From Ignavibacteria bacterium (lineage in GTDB: Bacteria; Bacteroidota; Ignavibacteria; Kapaibacteriales; Kapaibacteriaceae), in assembly GCA_947495975.1 (NCBI GenBank), contig CANMBE010000010.1, forward strand, positions 1-64,000: DNA of 64,000 bases, in the 5' to 3' direction. This document shows, piece by piece, positions 45,811-55,408 of this stretch (the first letter of the stretch is position 1; each line of letters begins with the position of its first letter). The notes below the pieces were generated by a model, which was given only the letters and a program-made list of their open reading frames with translations, searched no databases and was not told the DNA's origin. The position numbers and the translations under genes were made by a program.

Positions 45811-48800
45811 ATGACGATGCGATACCTTTCGCCGGCTGCTCTTTTCCTTGCCTTCGTTGTTGCGTGCACATTTGGTGCTACTGCGCAAAAGAAGATCCCG
45901 ACAGCCGAGCAAATCCTCGATGTGACCGGTTCCCAAGGCACGGAGTTCTGGATTGCGATTCCGCCAAATGAGATCAATCCCTACCAAACAGATCAACTTG
46001 AAATCTATGTGGCTTCTGCATTTGATGGCGAAGTTGAAGTGTTCGATGCTTCTGGATCAAAAACATACAAGCGCTCACTAAAGTCATACGTAGTGCGAAC
46101 ACTCTCTGATATTCGCGGGGAGACAAACTGGACATGGGAAATCCGAAACTCAGAGCAGGTAGAGAAGAAAGGTGTTCGGCTTCGCTCAAAGGTGCCGATC
46201 TCTGTTTACGTGATCAACTCAAAGCGATATACGTCAGACGGCTACATGGCCATTCCTGTGAATGGCTGGGGTAGAGACTACATTGCTACTTCTTATTATG
46301 ATTTTAAAGAAATCAGAAATTGGGGTGCAGGATTTGTCATCGTTGCACGAGAGCAAGGTACAGTGGTCACAATTGCACTCCGTGGAACTGGCGAACTAGA
46401 TGGCAAGACTGCGGGTGGACGCAAATTGAACTCTGCACCGTTTGATGTTACCCTCGATGAGGGGGATGTCTACATGGTAAAAGGCGATGGGCAAACTCGT
46501 GGCGGCTTTGACCTTACAGGCACAAGTGTGAAATCGGATAAGCCAATCGGCTTCTTTTCGTTCCACGAGCGCACAACGATGCCAAACCTACTCGTGAACG
46601 GCAATGGCCGGAATCACATGGTAGAAATGACGCCCCCTGTAACAGCTTGGGGTAAAAAATATGTATCTGTTGAACTTTCGCGAGAGAACACTAACGGTCA
46701 AGGCAAGGGCGACGTTTTTCGTGTTGTTGCACGAGAGGCCGGCACGAAGTGGTCGCTAAAGTACTATGACAAGATCACGAAGAAGCTTGTTGGCCAAGGT
46801 GGCGGTGTACTTGGGAAGGCCGGCGAGTTTGCAGATATCACGCAGTCGGGAGCACCAACAACGATAACGTGGGGCTACTCCGTCTGGACAGCAGACAAGC
46901 CAATTTTTGTTATGCAATATTCCTGCTCGTCTTCATGGGATGGAGATCCAATCTTGGACCCGTTCATGTTCAATATCACACCTGAAGAACAATACATTAC
47001 CAGCACAATCTTTCAGTTTCCGACCGCTAGCAAGTTTGCCAAACACCGTTTGAACCTGATCGTCAAGACGGATACAGCCTCTCCAGACTATATCAACAAC
47101 CTGAAGTCACTGGAAATTGACGGTACGCCCGTGTGGCTCCACCCGAGTGCGGTTTCTCCTACGCTGCTCTTTACGAAGATGCCCAATGGATTACACTGGG
47201 CAACAATTGACTTTGGCCAAGAGGCAAGAGCACACTACATTAAGAGCAATGGAACTGTAAGCTTTGGTGGTTATATCTATGGCTACGGCGAATTTGATGC
47301 GTATGGCTGGCCGGCTGCCGCTGGGTTTAAGCCTACGACGTCAGTTGATACATTGCCTCCACTGATCAAGGCCGACTCACTCTGCGGGGATTATACATTT
47401 GAGACAACTGATCTACGGAACATCCCAGATCCGCCTTTGGCAGTCCCAATTGATACAGACCAAGTTGAAACAGGAATTGCAATTATTGATACGGTCATTG
47501 GCTCTAACAGCTACAACTATCTACTAACGCTAGAAACAAGTGATGTTCTATCGAAAGAGCCATCATTCAAGCGGTTTAAGTATAAGTGGACAGTAATCGA
47601 CAAGAGCAAAGATGCCTATTGCGTTTATTACGTTTCTGACTGGGCTGGGAACGTGACCTTTGACACGGTGTTCTACTTCGCAGACAAGATTGCATTTAAT
47701 CCAACACCCATAGATTTTGGGAAGCTTCGGCTAGGCGCAACAAAGTCTCTAGATGTAACCATCACAAATAATTCTGGTGGTGATGTCATACTCACTGATT
47801 CACGCTTGAGAGTCGGAACATATTACTCAATCACGGCCGGTGCCCTTCCTCCGTCAGTGACAATAAAGGCTGGAGGCAAGCATACGATTTCGATCAAATA
47901 TGATGGAAGCAGACAAACCTTGGATGTCCGAACTGATTTTGACTTGGACACACTCCTTGTGCGGACGGCGTGTGGTGAGTTCAAGCATCCGTTAAAGGGC
48001 GTTGCCGCTATTCCAAAAATCACGGTTGAGGATTTTGATGCAGGCACAGTGAGTCTAAACGAAGAGCGTTGTAAACAAGGTGGTCTTCGGATCACAAATA
48101 CAGGTTCCGACACGCTTGTCATCACATCAATCAGCGGATATGCCGGTACAAACTTTGCGCTCTCAACTCCATTTACACCAGCACTGCCAATAGTCATTCC
48201 ACCGAATGCGAATGCTCCAAATTATGTCTTCCTCAAGAATGTGTGTTACAAGAGTTCCACCATTACTGTTGACGAAATCGATGTGGTGTTCAGCAACAAC
48301 GGGGATGGTCCAGATTCTTCTTCTAATTGGAAGGGTAACACGCAGTCTCCGGGCCCAGTCATTACCGGGTATGACTGGCGTCAACGCCGAGTTGGTACGC
48401 TACATCAAGCTCTCTGCTACGTTTACAACACGGGCAACCAGCCCCTAACGCTGCGCGATGCAACGTTTGCCGATGGCTCCAGATATTTCCCGGCCGGTGC
48501 GAACGAAGCGAATTACGTCTTCAAAATCCTTGGGCTCTTTAACAACGGGGCTCCTGTTGCAACAATGGATCTAAGCAATGGTTCGGATTCTGCAGAGATA
48601 GTGGTGTTGTTTAGACCTAACTCGGAAGTTGTTACTTCAGCAGATATCATGCCGGTATGGGTAGGAACAATAGATCCGAGGAGTGCCACCCTCGCTGGCG
48701 AGGGCATTCTGCCACGAATCTCCACTTCTCCTATTGGTCTCAACTGTTCTGAGACGCCAGAAGGCACTACCACAGAACGGCCAGTAACGATCACAAATTC

Positions 48801-50196
48801 AGGTACAATGCCACTTACAGTTAGCGCAATAACATTGCTTGCACCTGTAACTCCTGGATACGCCATCGTTACCACGCCGCCTCTTCCGTTCGCGGTAACG
48901 GCAGGTGGTGGCACGCAGGTGTTCACAATCTCCTTTACCCGGCCTTTTGGTGCATTGGGTGCCACGTCTGCTACGATAGAAGTTGCCCACGATGCAACTC
49001 CGGGCAACGGCCAAGACTCAAGCTCGCTCATTGCCGTTGCTCCACACCAAGAATTTGTCAATGTTGCGTCATGCTCGGAACCTGATTTCTCAACTGCAGA
49101 TCTTGACTTTGGTCGGAAACTTGCAAACTGCGAATCTCCGATTCTTCGGTTCCCGATAACGAATACGAGTCAGTCCATCAAGCCTCTTGATGTGCGGTCG
49201 ATCGTTGAAATGGGTCCAGATACTGCAGCCTTTCAGATCATTCGGATCCTGGATGCTGCTGGTACGCCTACGACGCTTCCGTTGACCTTATTGGCTGGCC
49301 AAACCTTCCAAGTGGAGGTTCAGTTCACACCAACAGAACCAAACGCCACACCGTGGGCAGCTCGCGTATATAGCGTTCAATACGATGTAACGGGTTACGG
49401 ACAAGGCAATACAAACCCTCTGAAAACCCTATCTGCAAACGTAACGGGCATTGGCTACGTAGTGCCAGTGACATTCAATCTTGTCAATGACGTCCCTGAC
49501 GGAGGTGTAAAGGAACCTGGGACAATTGTTACGTTTAATGTTGACGGTCAAAGTGCCGATTGGACAAGCGGCGACGTGACCTCGTTCATTGCCGACGTGA
49601 TATACACGACCAACAATCTTGCCTATATAAATGGCTCTACACAGATTGGTGCGGGTCTCACCGGCGGCTGGACGCTTAACGATCCGGTAATCACGTCGCT
49701 TAATCCTTCGCAATCTCGCATGCGGTTTACGGGTACAGGCGGAAATCGGATCAATGGAAACAACCAAATCTTCACTTTTAAGACCACACTTCTTTTGGCA
49801 AATGAATTTGCCAGCAAGCAAGATTTGGTCCTAACGTTAAGCAAGCCGTGTTTGATTCCTTCAGCAACAGGCGATTCCACAGCCATCTTTAACTGCGCCC
49901 TTACACGTCGCGTTGTCTCTCTTGGATCCGTTCAGCCCACGCTTGCACCTGTGGCGCCAAACCCAATCTCATCTGGTACGGCCAATGTAGAGTTCAGTGT
50001 TGGCATCACATCGCATACCACTCTTGATCTTGTCAATGCCCAGGGGCTCGTGGTTAAGACCTTTGTAAACAACATGTTACAAGATGGAAACTACGAGATG
50101 ACGTTCTCCACAGAAGGTCTAGCATCTGGCGTGTACTTCTTACGAATGCGCACTGCAGCCTACTCTTCCACACAACAGGTTCTCATTGTTGACTAA
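45811..50196 (+). CDS. Giant secreted protein: IgGFc-binding-like, ASH/choice-of-anchor domains, T9SS tail
   Basis: A 1461-residue exported protein. Order: signal peptide (about 1-26, GATAQ), an IgGFc-binding-protein-like N-terminal domain (SQGTEFWIAIPPNEIN, SVYVINSKRYTSDGYMAIP), a series of beta-sandwich ASH/choice-of-anchor-D modules over about 620-1280 (for example PIDFGKLRLGATKSLDVTIT and LDFGRKLANCESP), then a type A T9SS sorting domain (LAPVAPNPISSGTANVEFS, LASGVYFLRM). GGAGG is six bases upstream of ATG 45811. It is probably exposed or released at the surface. A perfect hairpin terminator follows. Confidence 0.83.
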   Translation: MTMRYLSPAALFLAFVVACTFGATAQKKIPTAEQILDVTGSQGTEFWIAIPPNEINPYQTDQLEIYVASAFDGEVEVFDASGSKTYKRSLKSYVVRTLSDIRGETNWTWEIRNSEQVEKKGVRLRSKVPISVYVINSKRYTSDGYMAIPVNGWGRDYIATSYYDFKEIRNWGAGFVIVAREQGTVVTIALRGTGELDGKTAGGRKLNSAPFDVTLDEGDVYMVKGDGQTRGGFDLTGTSVKSDKPIGFFSFHERTTMPNLLVNGNGRNHMVEMTPPVTAWGKKYVSVELSRENTNGQGKGDVFRVVAREAGTKWSLKYYDKITKKLVGQGGGVLGKAGEFADITQSGAPTTITWGYSVWTADKPIFVMQYSCSSSWDGDPILDPFMFNITPEEQYITSTIFQFPTASKFAKHRLNLIVKTDTASPDYINNLKSLEIDGTPVWLHPSAVSPTLLFTKMPNGLHWATIDFGQEARAHYIKSNGTVSFGGYIYGYGEFDAYGWPAAAGFKPTTSVDTLPPLIKADSLCGDYTFETTDLRNIPDPPLAVPIDTDQVETGIAIIDTVIGSNSYNYLLTLETSDVLSKEPSFKRFKYKWTVIDKSKDAYCVYYVSDWAGNVTFDTVFYFADKIAFNPTPIDFGKLRLGATKSLDVTITNNSGGDVILTDSRLRVGTYYSITAGALPPSVTIKAGGKHTISIKYDGSRQTLDVRTDFDLDTLLVRTACGEFKHPLKGVAAIPKITVEDFDAGTVSLNEERCKQGGLRITNTGSDTLVITSISGYAGTNFALSTPFTPALPIVIPPNANAPNYVFLKNVCYKSSTITVDEIDVVFSNNGDGPDSSSNWKGNTQSPGPVITGYDWRQRRVGTLHQALCYVYNTGNQPLTLRDATFADGSRYFPAGANEANYVFKILGLFNNGAPVATMDLSNGSDSAEIVVLFRPNSEVVTSADIMPVWVGTIDPRSATLAGEGILPRISTSPIGLNCSETPEGTTTERPVTITNSGTMPLTVSAITLLAPVTPGYAIVTTPPLPFAVTAGGGTQVFTISFTRPFGALGATSATIEVAHDATPGNGQDSSSLIAVAPHQEFVNVASCSEPDFSTADLDFGRKLANCESPILRFPITNTSQSIKPLDVRSIVEMGPDTAAFQIIRILDAAGTPTTLPLTLLAGQTFQVEVQFTPTEPNATPWAARVYSVQYDVTGYGQGNTNPLKTLSANVTGIGYVVPVTFNLVNDVPDGGVKEPGTIVTFNVDGQSADWTSGDVTSFIADVIYTTNNLAYINGSTQIGAGLTGGWTLNDPVITSLNPSQSRMRFTGTGGNRINGNNQIFTFKTTLLLANEFASKQDLVLTLSKPCLIPSATGDSTAIFNCALTRRVVSLGSVQPTLAPVAPNPISSGTANVEFSVGITSHTTLDLVNAQGLVVKTFVNNMLQDGNYEMTFSTEGLASGVYFLRMRTAAYSSTQQVLIVD

Positions 50197-50217
50197 GGGT
50201 AGCATCTAGATTCATCT

Positions 50218-50254
50218 AAAACGGCAGCCACCTCAGAGGTGGCTGCCGTTTTTC
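50218..50254 (+). terminator. Strong rho-independent terminator after the giant T9SS gene
   Basis: Perfect 16-base arms AAAACGGCAGCCACCT (50218-50233) and AGGTGGCTGCCGTTTT (50237-50252), 3-base loop, T run in the right arm and A run in the left. It would work in both directions. Confidence 0.9.
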
Positions 50255-50328
50255 GTTTTGGCATACGAGTTGGTGCCTGTAGTATTAGTGCCTACATTTG
50301 TGTGGATGCAGTAGTGCACCTTTTCAAG

Positions 50329-50847
50329 ATGAAACCCCTCAACAATCATATCCGCCCCCTAGCCGCTTGCCTCACAGTATGTGTGATCGTTTTGGCTTTT
50401 TGTGCTCAGCCGGCGTTTGCTGATAAAGCAAAACGTGCAGCAGGTGCAAGGTCAGAAGTTGCAAAGGCATACGTATCACCTATCAACGGTGCCGTGAGTG
50501 CTACTATTCGTGCACTAAACACACAGCGTGGTCAGACGGGTCAAAGGCAACAAGCAAAGGTGAATGTTGGTGCCGATTCTACGCGCAGAGAAAATCGCTT
50601 TCTTTTCGCACGGGCTGCGCAAGATGTGTTTACCGCACGCATTGAACTTATAGAAGAACAATCAGTGATTGATATTGGCATTTACAACATGCTCGGTAAA
50701 AAGGTCATGGATGTCTATAGGGGATATTCATCACGCGGACAACACGATTACACACAAGCTGTGCCAGATCTTCCTGAAGGCGTTTACATCTGCATCATGC
50801 AGGGCAGTGACTTCCGCAAGGCAGAAAAATTCTACTTTAGCAGATAG
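50329..50847 (+). CDS. Minimal T9SS cargo protein
   Basis: A 172-residue exported protein: signal peptide (LAACLTVCVIVLAFCAQPAFA, ending near residue 31), a basic low-complexity region (AAGARSEVAKAY to QTGQRQQAKVNV), then a C-terminal beta domain of about 80 residues with GIYNMLGKKVMDVYRG, LPEGVYICIM and KAEKFYFSR, typical of a T9SS sorting domain. The sorting domain takes up more than half of the mature protein, so the cargo proper is a short basic peptide. The start at 50329 opens the signal peptide. It has its own terminator. Confidence 0.7.
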   Translation: MKPLNNHIRPLAACLTVCVIVLAFCAQPAFADKAKRAAGARSEVAKAYVSPINGAVSATIRALNTQRGQTGQRQQAKVNVGADSTRRENRFLFARAAQDVFTARIELIEEQSVIDIGIYNMLGKKVMDVYRGYSSRGQHDYTQAVPDLPEGVYICIMQGSDFRKAEKFYFSR

Positions 50848-50878
50848 AGTGTTTGGCTAGGTTTATTCGACTCCTCTG

Positions 50879-50906
50879 AGCCGCCACTTCGGCGGCTTTT
50901 GTTTTT
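50879..50906 (+). terminator. Rho-independent terminator
   Basis: AGCCGCC (50879-50885) / GGCGGCT (50891-50897) with loop ACTTC, followed by TTTGTTTTTT. It ends the transcript of the small T9SS cargo gene. Confidence 0.85.
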
Positions 50907-50922
50907 TCCTCTAGGTGGTACG

Positions 50923-52053
50923 ATGAAGTTCTCAACCAAGGCAATCCATATTGGGCAGGAGCCTGACGAGCTCACAGGCGCCGTTACCGTTCCGCTGTAT
51001 CAGACATCAACGTATGCCCAAGTAGAGATTGGCAAGCACAAAGGCTTTGAGTATGCAAGAACGCAGAATCCAACACGATTTGCTTGGGAAGATAATCTAG
51101 CTGCCATGGAAGGTGGCTCTCATGCCTTTGCCTTTGGAAGTGGTTCTGCGGCCGTTGATACGGTCATGCGACTGTTGAATTCCGGTGACCACGTTATAAT
51201 GGCCGAGGACATGTACGGTGGCACCTTCCGCCTAACAAGCAAGGTCCTCACACGGTTTGGTATAACGTTTAGCTACGTTGATATGCGGGACGCATCAAAC
51301 ATCGAAGCAGCCATTCAACCAAATACGCGAATGATCTTCACAGAGACACCAACCAACCCGATGATGACCATCACGGACTTGGCCGCAGTGGCAGAGATCG
51401 CACGTGCGCATGGCGCTTTGATGGTGGTTGATAATACATTTGCATCGCCATACTTTCAACGTCCACTTGAACGTGGCGCCCATATCGTTGTGCATTCGGC
51501 TACAAAATATTTAGGCGGTCACAGCGACCTTGTGAGCGGCATTGTGGCCACAAATGACGAAGGCCTAGCTGAGCAGCTGAAGTTCCTTCAGAACGCCGTG
51601 GGCGCTGTGCCAGGCCCCTTTGAATGCTGGCTCTTGTTACGTTCTTCCAAGACCCTCGCAGTGCGCATGGATCGTCATGCTTTTAACGCTCAACGCATTG
51701 CAGAATATTGCGAACAGCATGCGCAGATTCAGAAGACCTATTACCCTGGGTTACCGTCGCACCCACAGCACAACATAGCCGCAAAGCAAATGTCGGGCTA
51801 TGGAGGCATGATCTCCATTGAACTCGGATCCCTCGAGCGCGCTAAGGAGGTAACGAAGAAGTTCAAACTCTTTACCCTTGCTGAATCACTTGGTGGCGTA
51901 GAATCTCTTGTTTGCCACCCTGTGAGCATGACGCATGGCTCAATCCCAAAAGAACAACGCGAGCGCCTCGGAGTAACGGACGGCCTCATCCGCCTCTCGT
52001 GTGGCATTGAGGATGTAGAGGACTTGTTGGAGGATTTGGAGGGGGCTTTGTAG
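50923..52053 (+). CDS. Cystathionine gamma-synthase/lyase-family PLP enzyme
   Basis: A 376-residue member of the Cys/Met-metabolism PLP family. The cofactor lysine is in VVHSATKYLGGHSDLVSG, and the phosphate-contact region YARTQNPTRFAWE and FGSGSAAVDTVM are typical. The C-terminus has ESLGGVESLVCHP and LIRLSCGIEDVEDL. It may be MetB (gamma-synthase) or MetC/CGL (lyase); the sequence alone does not decide. AGGTGG lies seven bases before ATG 50923. It converges with the PaaN-like gene. Confidence 0.93.
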   Translation: MKFSTKAIHIGQEPDELTGAVTVPLYQTSTYAQVEIGKHKGFEYARTQNPTRFAWEDNLAAMEGGSHAFAFGSGSAAVDTVMRLLNSGDHVIMAEDMYGGTFRLTSKVLTRFGITFSYVDMRDASNIEAAIQPNTRMIFTETPTNPMMTITDLAAVAEIARAHGALMVVDNTFASPYFQRPLERGAHIVVHSATKYLGGHSDLVSGIVATNDEGLAEQLKFLQNAVGAVPGPFECWLLLRSSKTLAVRMDRHAFNAQRIAEYCEQHAQIQKTYYPGLPSHPQHNIAAKQMSGYGGMISIELGSLERAKEVTKKFKLFTLAESLGGVESLVCHPVSMTHGSIPKEQRERLGVTDGLIRLSCGIEDVEDLLEDLEGAL

Positions 52054-52084
52054 CTTTTTACGCGCCTCGATAAAACACCTCAGA

Positions 52085-52104
52085 CTCGGTAGCACGCTAT
52101 CGAG
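52085..52104. repeat. Intergenic palindrome CTCGGTAGC-AC-GCTATCGAG
   Basis: 9-base arms (one G-T wobble) around the 2-base centre AC, in the gap between two convergent genes. No T run follows, but it could act as a bidirectional terminator. It belongs to the same layout family as 33231 and 60642. Confidence 0.5.
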
Positions 52105-52144
52105 CGACCATGGGTGTCATACCGTGTGTAGCGATGGACCTTCT

Positions 52145-53815
52145 CTACGCTTGCTTTCTTACGCCGATTACGTTGTAGCGGTTGGTTACGAATGACCAAT
52201 CGGCAAAAGTTGCGTTGCCGGCGGGGTTACATCCAGCACCGTGGAAGTCGCTGAAAGCTGCAGATTGATTTACCCACACAAAGCTGTTGAAGTTAAATGC
52301 AATGGGAGCACCAGCATTAACAACTGCATCTTCCGCTTGCTGCATCAGTGCTTCATTTGTAGAATAGACAAGTACACTGAGAGCCCCTTGCTCATGAATG
52401 CTTTGAACAACTTCTGCTAATGACGATTCAAATGATTCTGTTGAGATAAGGAATGAGATTGGGCCGAACCATTCCTTTGTATAAACGTCGGCACGCCCAA
52501 CATCTGTACCCAACAGGATTGGTGAGAATGTACGTGCTTCATCAAACCCTGGCTGAGCAATGGCTTCGCTATCCCTAATAATCTGCAACTTAAGATCGCG
52601 CACTTCTTGTATGCGAAGTGCAGTTGCAGGATTTTGTATTGCTCCTAGTGTGGAGCCACCAGCTTTTTCATGGAACACGAGAGCATCAATCTTCTCCGAC
52701 AGTTTTGATGCGACTTGCTCTACTGTCACTCGCTCTCCGTTAACAAGCATTCCATCCTGGGCAATGAAGATGTTCTGTGGCGCAGTGCACATCTGACCTG
52801 AATATAGTGTGAGCGAGAATGCAAGGTTCTCGATCGATTTGTCGAGATCGTGTGTTGAATCAAGTATCACACAATTCACACCGGCTTTTTCAGTAAATAC
52901 TGTTTTGCCGCTTGCTGCACACTCTTGTTCTACGATTGTTCCAAAGTGCGGACCGCCTGTGTAATCAACAACACGAATCGCGGGATGTTGCAAGAGTTCA
53001 AGCGTGATTGGATGTGCAATGGTATCTACACCAAGCTGAATGATATTTGGGTTGAGACCAAGTGAAGAAAATATATCGCGGAGTTCCGCAATAAGAATTG
53101 CAATCGGATAGATAGCGCCTGGATGGGGCTTTACAATAACGCTGTTGCCCGTTGCAAGAGCAGCAAACATTCCAGGTACGGTGTTCCACACAGGAAACGT
53201 TGAGCAGCCAATGACAAGGTTAATGCCCTTTGGCACAATACGGTATGTCTTATTGATTGATACACTGATTTTTCCCATCGGCTTTGTCCAAAGGACGTTC
53301 TGCACAAACGAAGTTTGTGCAGCAAGCGCCATCGCTGTTGCCTCTAATGCACGGTCAAAGGCATGTGGGCCCGATGCCTGGAATGCCATCACAAAGCCTT
53401 GGCCTGTAGTATGCTGCGTGGCATAGCCGATCTCAAAGAACTTCTGTGAGCCGCGCTCTAGAGCTTCAACAAGAATAGCCGCACGATCTTCAGGTGACAA
53501 TGACTGCCATGCAGTCTGTGCATCTGAGGCACGCGCAACGAGCTCATCAACACCTATTTGCGGATAGCTAATATCAAGAGGAAAACCATACGGTGACTTT
53601 TCTTCACCGACCCATTTTTCTTCAGGAGAGATACGGTCAAATTTTTTGTGTAGCTGACCTTGAAAAGCTGCAAGACCATCATCGTTTGCAGTCTCTCCAT
53701 AAATCTTTCCACTCGGCGGCTCAGGCCAATGCGCATGAAACGTGCGTTCAGAGTTGGCTTTGATAGCTGCGCCTAGTGTTTCACCATGTGCTGCGCGTAG
53801 GTCTGCGATGGTCAT
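52145..53815 (-). CDS. PaaN-type aldehyde dehydrogenase
   Basis: A 556-residue aldehyde dehydrogenase superfamily protein. The catalytic cysteine is in YSGQMCTAPQNIF, the general-base glutamate in VFTEKAGVNC, and the NAD site includes IGCSTFPVWNTVPG and NSVIVKPHP. It matches the shorter PaaN group annotated in phenylacetate degradation; it lacks the MaoC hydratase half of the PaaZ/PaaN fusion. No other paa genes are in the window, so the real substrate could be another aldehyde or acyl-CoA semialdehyde. Confidence 0.8.
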   Translation of the reverse strand: MTIADLRAAHGETLGAAIKANSERTFHAHWPEPPSGKIYGETANDDGLAAFQGQLHKKFDRISPEEKWVGEEKSPYGFPLDISYPQIGVDELVARASDAQTAWQSLSPEDRAAILVEALERGSQKFFEIGYATQHTTGQGFVMAFQASGPHAFDRALEATAMALAAQTSFVQNVLWTKPMGKISVSINKTYRIVPKGINLVIGCSTFPVWNTVPGMFAALATGNSVIVKPHPGAIYPIAILIAELRDIFSSLGLNPNIIQLGVDTIAHPITLELLQHPAIRVVDYTGGPHFGTIVEQECAASGKTVFTEKAGVNCVILDSTHDLDKSIENLAFSLTLYSGQMCTAPQNIFIAQDGMLVNGERVTVEQVASKLSEKIDALVFHEKAGGSTLGAIQNPATALRIQEVRDLKLQIIRDSEAIAQPGFDEARTFSPILLGTDVGRADVYTKEWFGPISFLISTESFESSLAEVVQSIHEQGALSVLVYSTNEALMQQAEDAVVNAGAPIAFNFNSFVWVNQSAAFSDFHGAGCNPAGNATFADWSFVTNRYNVIGVRKQA

Positions 53816-53879
53816 GTTGGGTTCTCGTTTTAGGTGTAGACCACAAAACTACCACCAACAATCAAATGCATCGTATGTC

Positions 53880-55400
53880 TTATTCCCCAGCGTCGAGGCG
53901 AGCCTTGTCCACAGATGCCTTGCCCACGTTATAACCCTGCGTTAAGCCAACTTCGCAGTCAACACGCACGTGAATCCGTGAATATATTCGGCTGTTTGCA
54001 GCTTCCACGGCCATGGCGCGTAACTCATTTTCTGAAGCTGGGAAGAAGTATGACAACACTTCTGCCGATGCACCACTGAAACTGCTGTGACCGCTCGAAT
54101 AGCCCGGGAAGTTTGGTAGGCCGGCGCTCATAGAAACTGTTGGGTCAATGGTACATGGACGAGCAGTGAAATATTTATACTTCGTATACCAACATGCCAC
54201 TGCTGCATCGTGCAACGCGCATGCAACGTATGCATGTACGCGAGCAGATCGTACGGCGCTGAAGTTGGCGCTTCGAGAACGGTCCTCAGCAATCTTCATC
54301 CACACACCAGGAGGGCCTTCTGTTCCGCCCCCTGCTTCCCAATAGTTTGCAATACGAACCTGATCTCGCGTGCGGTTCTTAGCAAGTTGACGCATTTCAT
54401 TCATTTCGGCTTGGAACTTCGGATCAGATTCAGAAGGGGGCGGCCCTGGGTTAAGGGCTGCTGCACTTGAAATATTCCATGGCAACACATCGCCACCTAA
54501 TGGATGAAGCGGTGGACGTGCTGGAGATTCAACACTCTTCCATTTTGGCCATGTTGTAACGAGCGCTGCTTCTCTTAGCTTCCACGCAGGTTGATTGTCG
54601 GCATCTGACCACTTATCTGCAGTAGCGCGCGCTTTCAACTTTGTTACGATAAACATGGCAAGTGAATCGCCTGCCGCAACATCACTTGGACGAGCTACTC
54701 CAGCCCAGATCCGCGATTGTGTAGCATCTGTATAGAGTGCCTCCATCGCAGCGCGCTCACCTGGATACAGCAGAACAATAACTTCTACCGCAACGCGAGC
54801 AATAATTGCATCTTCATTTGGATACGATGGTAGGTTGGTCTTTGGCGCTAAGGTTTGAATTGATGGGTCCACCACATACGGAGCCAGACGTCTGGCCGCA
54901 TACTTTGCGCGCCATGCATGAATGAGTCCGTCATATGTGCCTACTTCAATCAACGAAAACATTCTTGATGCAAAAGGCGGACTGGCAAGGGGCTTTGCAG
55001 GGTCAGGCAAAAAACGTCCAGTAAATGTTCCATCAGGATTGCGCTCTGCCGCAGGCGTGATATTATACTTGACAACCATCTTCCGAGCGATGGTACTCCA
55101 CTCCTGTACCGCCCCCTGATTCCATCTCCGAATTGACGTGCGCTGAGCGTCGGTGCGCCCTGCAACTGCAGTGCGCACTGCATCCAAACCTTCATCATTT
55201 GCTGGAGCGGTCGGTATGACATTTGCGGGCACGTCAACGACAAGAATTGGCGTCCAGGCAATAGCGCTGCTGTCCTGTGACGTTGGTGTAAGCTCAGCTA
55301 TGAAGGGTGTATCAATTGGTCCATCACACGAAACAACACAGAGCGATGTTATACAAACGCCAATGATCAATCGAAGAAGAGTAGTTGTTTTATTATTCAT
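53880..55400 (-). CDS. Vanadium-haloperoxidase/PAP2-family lipoprotein
   Basis: A 506-residue predicted lipoprotein (lipobox CVVSC). The C-terminal third has the full vanadate/phosphate pocket of the PAP2 superfamily: K-x6-RP in KYKYFTARP, SSGH in GYSSGHSSFSGA, and SR-x5-H-x3-D in SRIYSRIHVRVD. It resembles vanadium-dependent haloperoxidase-like proteins more than lipid phosphatases because of length and the long helical N-terminus. The ATG at 55400 has AGGA upstream. It follows the outer-membrane protein gene by eight bases. Haloperoxidase versus phosphatase activity is open. Confidence 0.82.
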   Translation of the reverse strand: MNNKTTTLLRLIIGVCITSLCVVSCDGPIDTPFIAELTPTSQDSSAIAWTPILVVDVPANVIPTAPANDEGLDAVRTAVAGRTDAQRTSIRRWNQGAVQEWSTIARKMVVKYNITPAAERNPDGTFTGRFLPDPAKPLASPPFASRMFSLIEVGTYDGLIHAWRAKYAARRLAPYVVDPSIQTLAPKTNLPSYPNEDAIIARVAVEVIVLLYPGERAAMEALYTDATQSRIWAGVARPSDVAAGDSLAMFIVTKLKARATADKWSDADNQPAWKLREAALVTTWPKWKSVESPARPPLHPLGGDVLPWNISSAAALNPGPPPSESDPKFQAEMNEMRQLAKNRTRDQVRIANYWEAGGGTEGPPGVWMKIAEDRSRSANFSAVRSARVHAYVACALHDAAVACWYTKYKYFTARPCTIDPTVSMSAGLPNFPGYSSGHSSFSGASAEVLSYFFPASENELRAMAVEAANSRIYSRIHVRVDCEVGLTQGYNVGKASVDKARLDAGE

Positions 55401-55408
55401 GTTCATCC

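Noticed and set aside
52145-53815. Phenylacetate degradation operon
   Set aside because: Only a PaaN-type dehydrogenase is present; no paaA-E, paaG, paaJ or paaK genes are in the neighbourhood.
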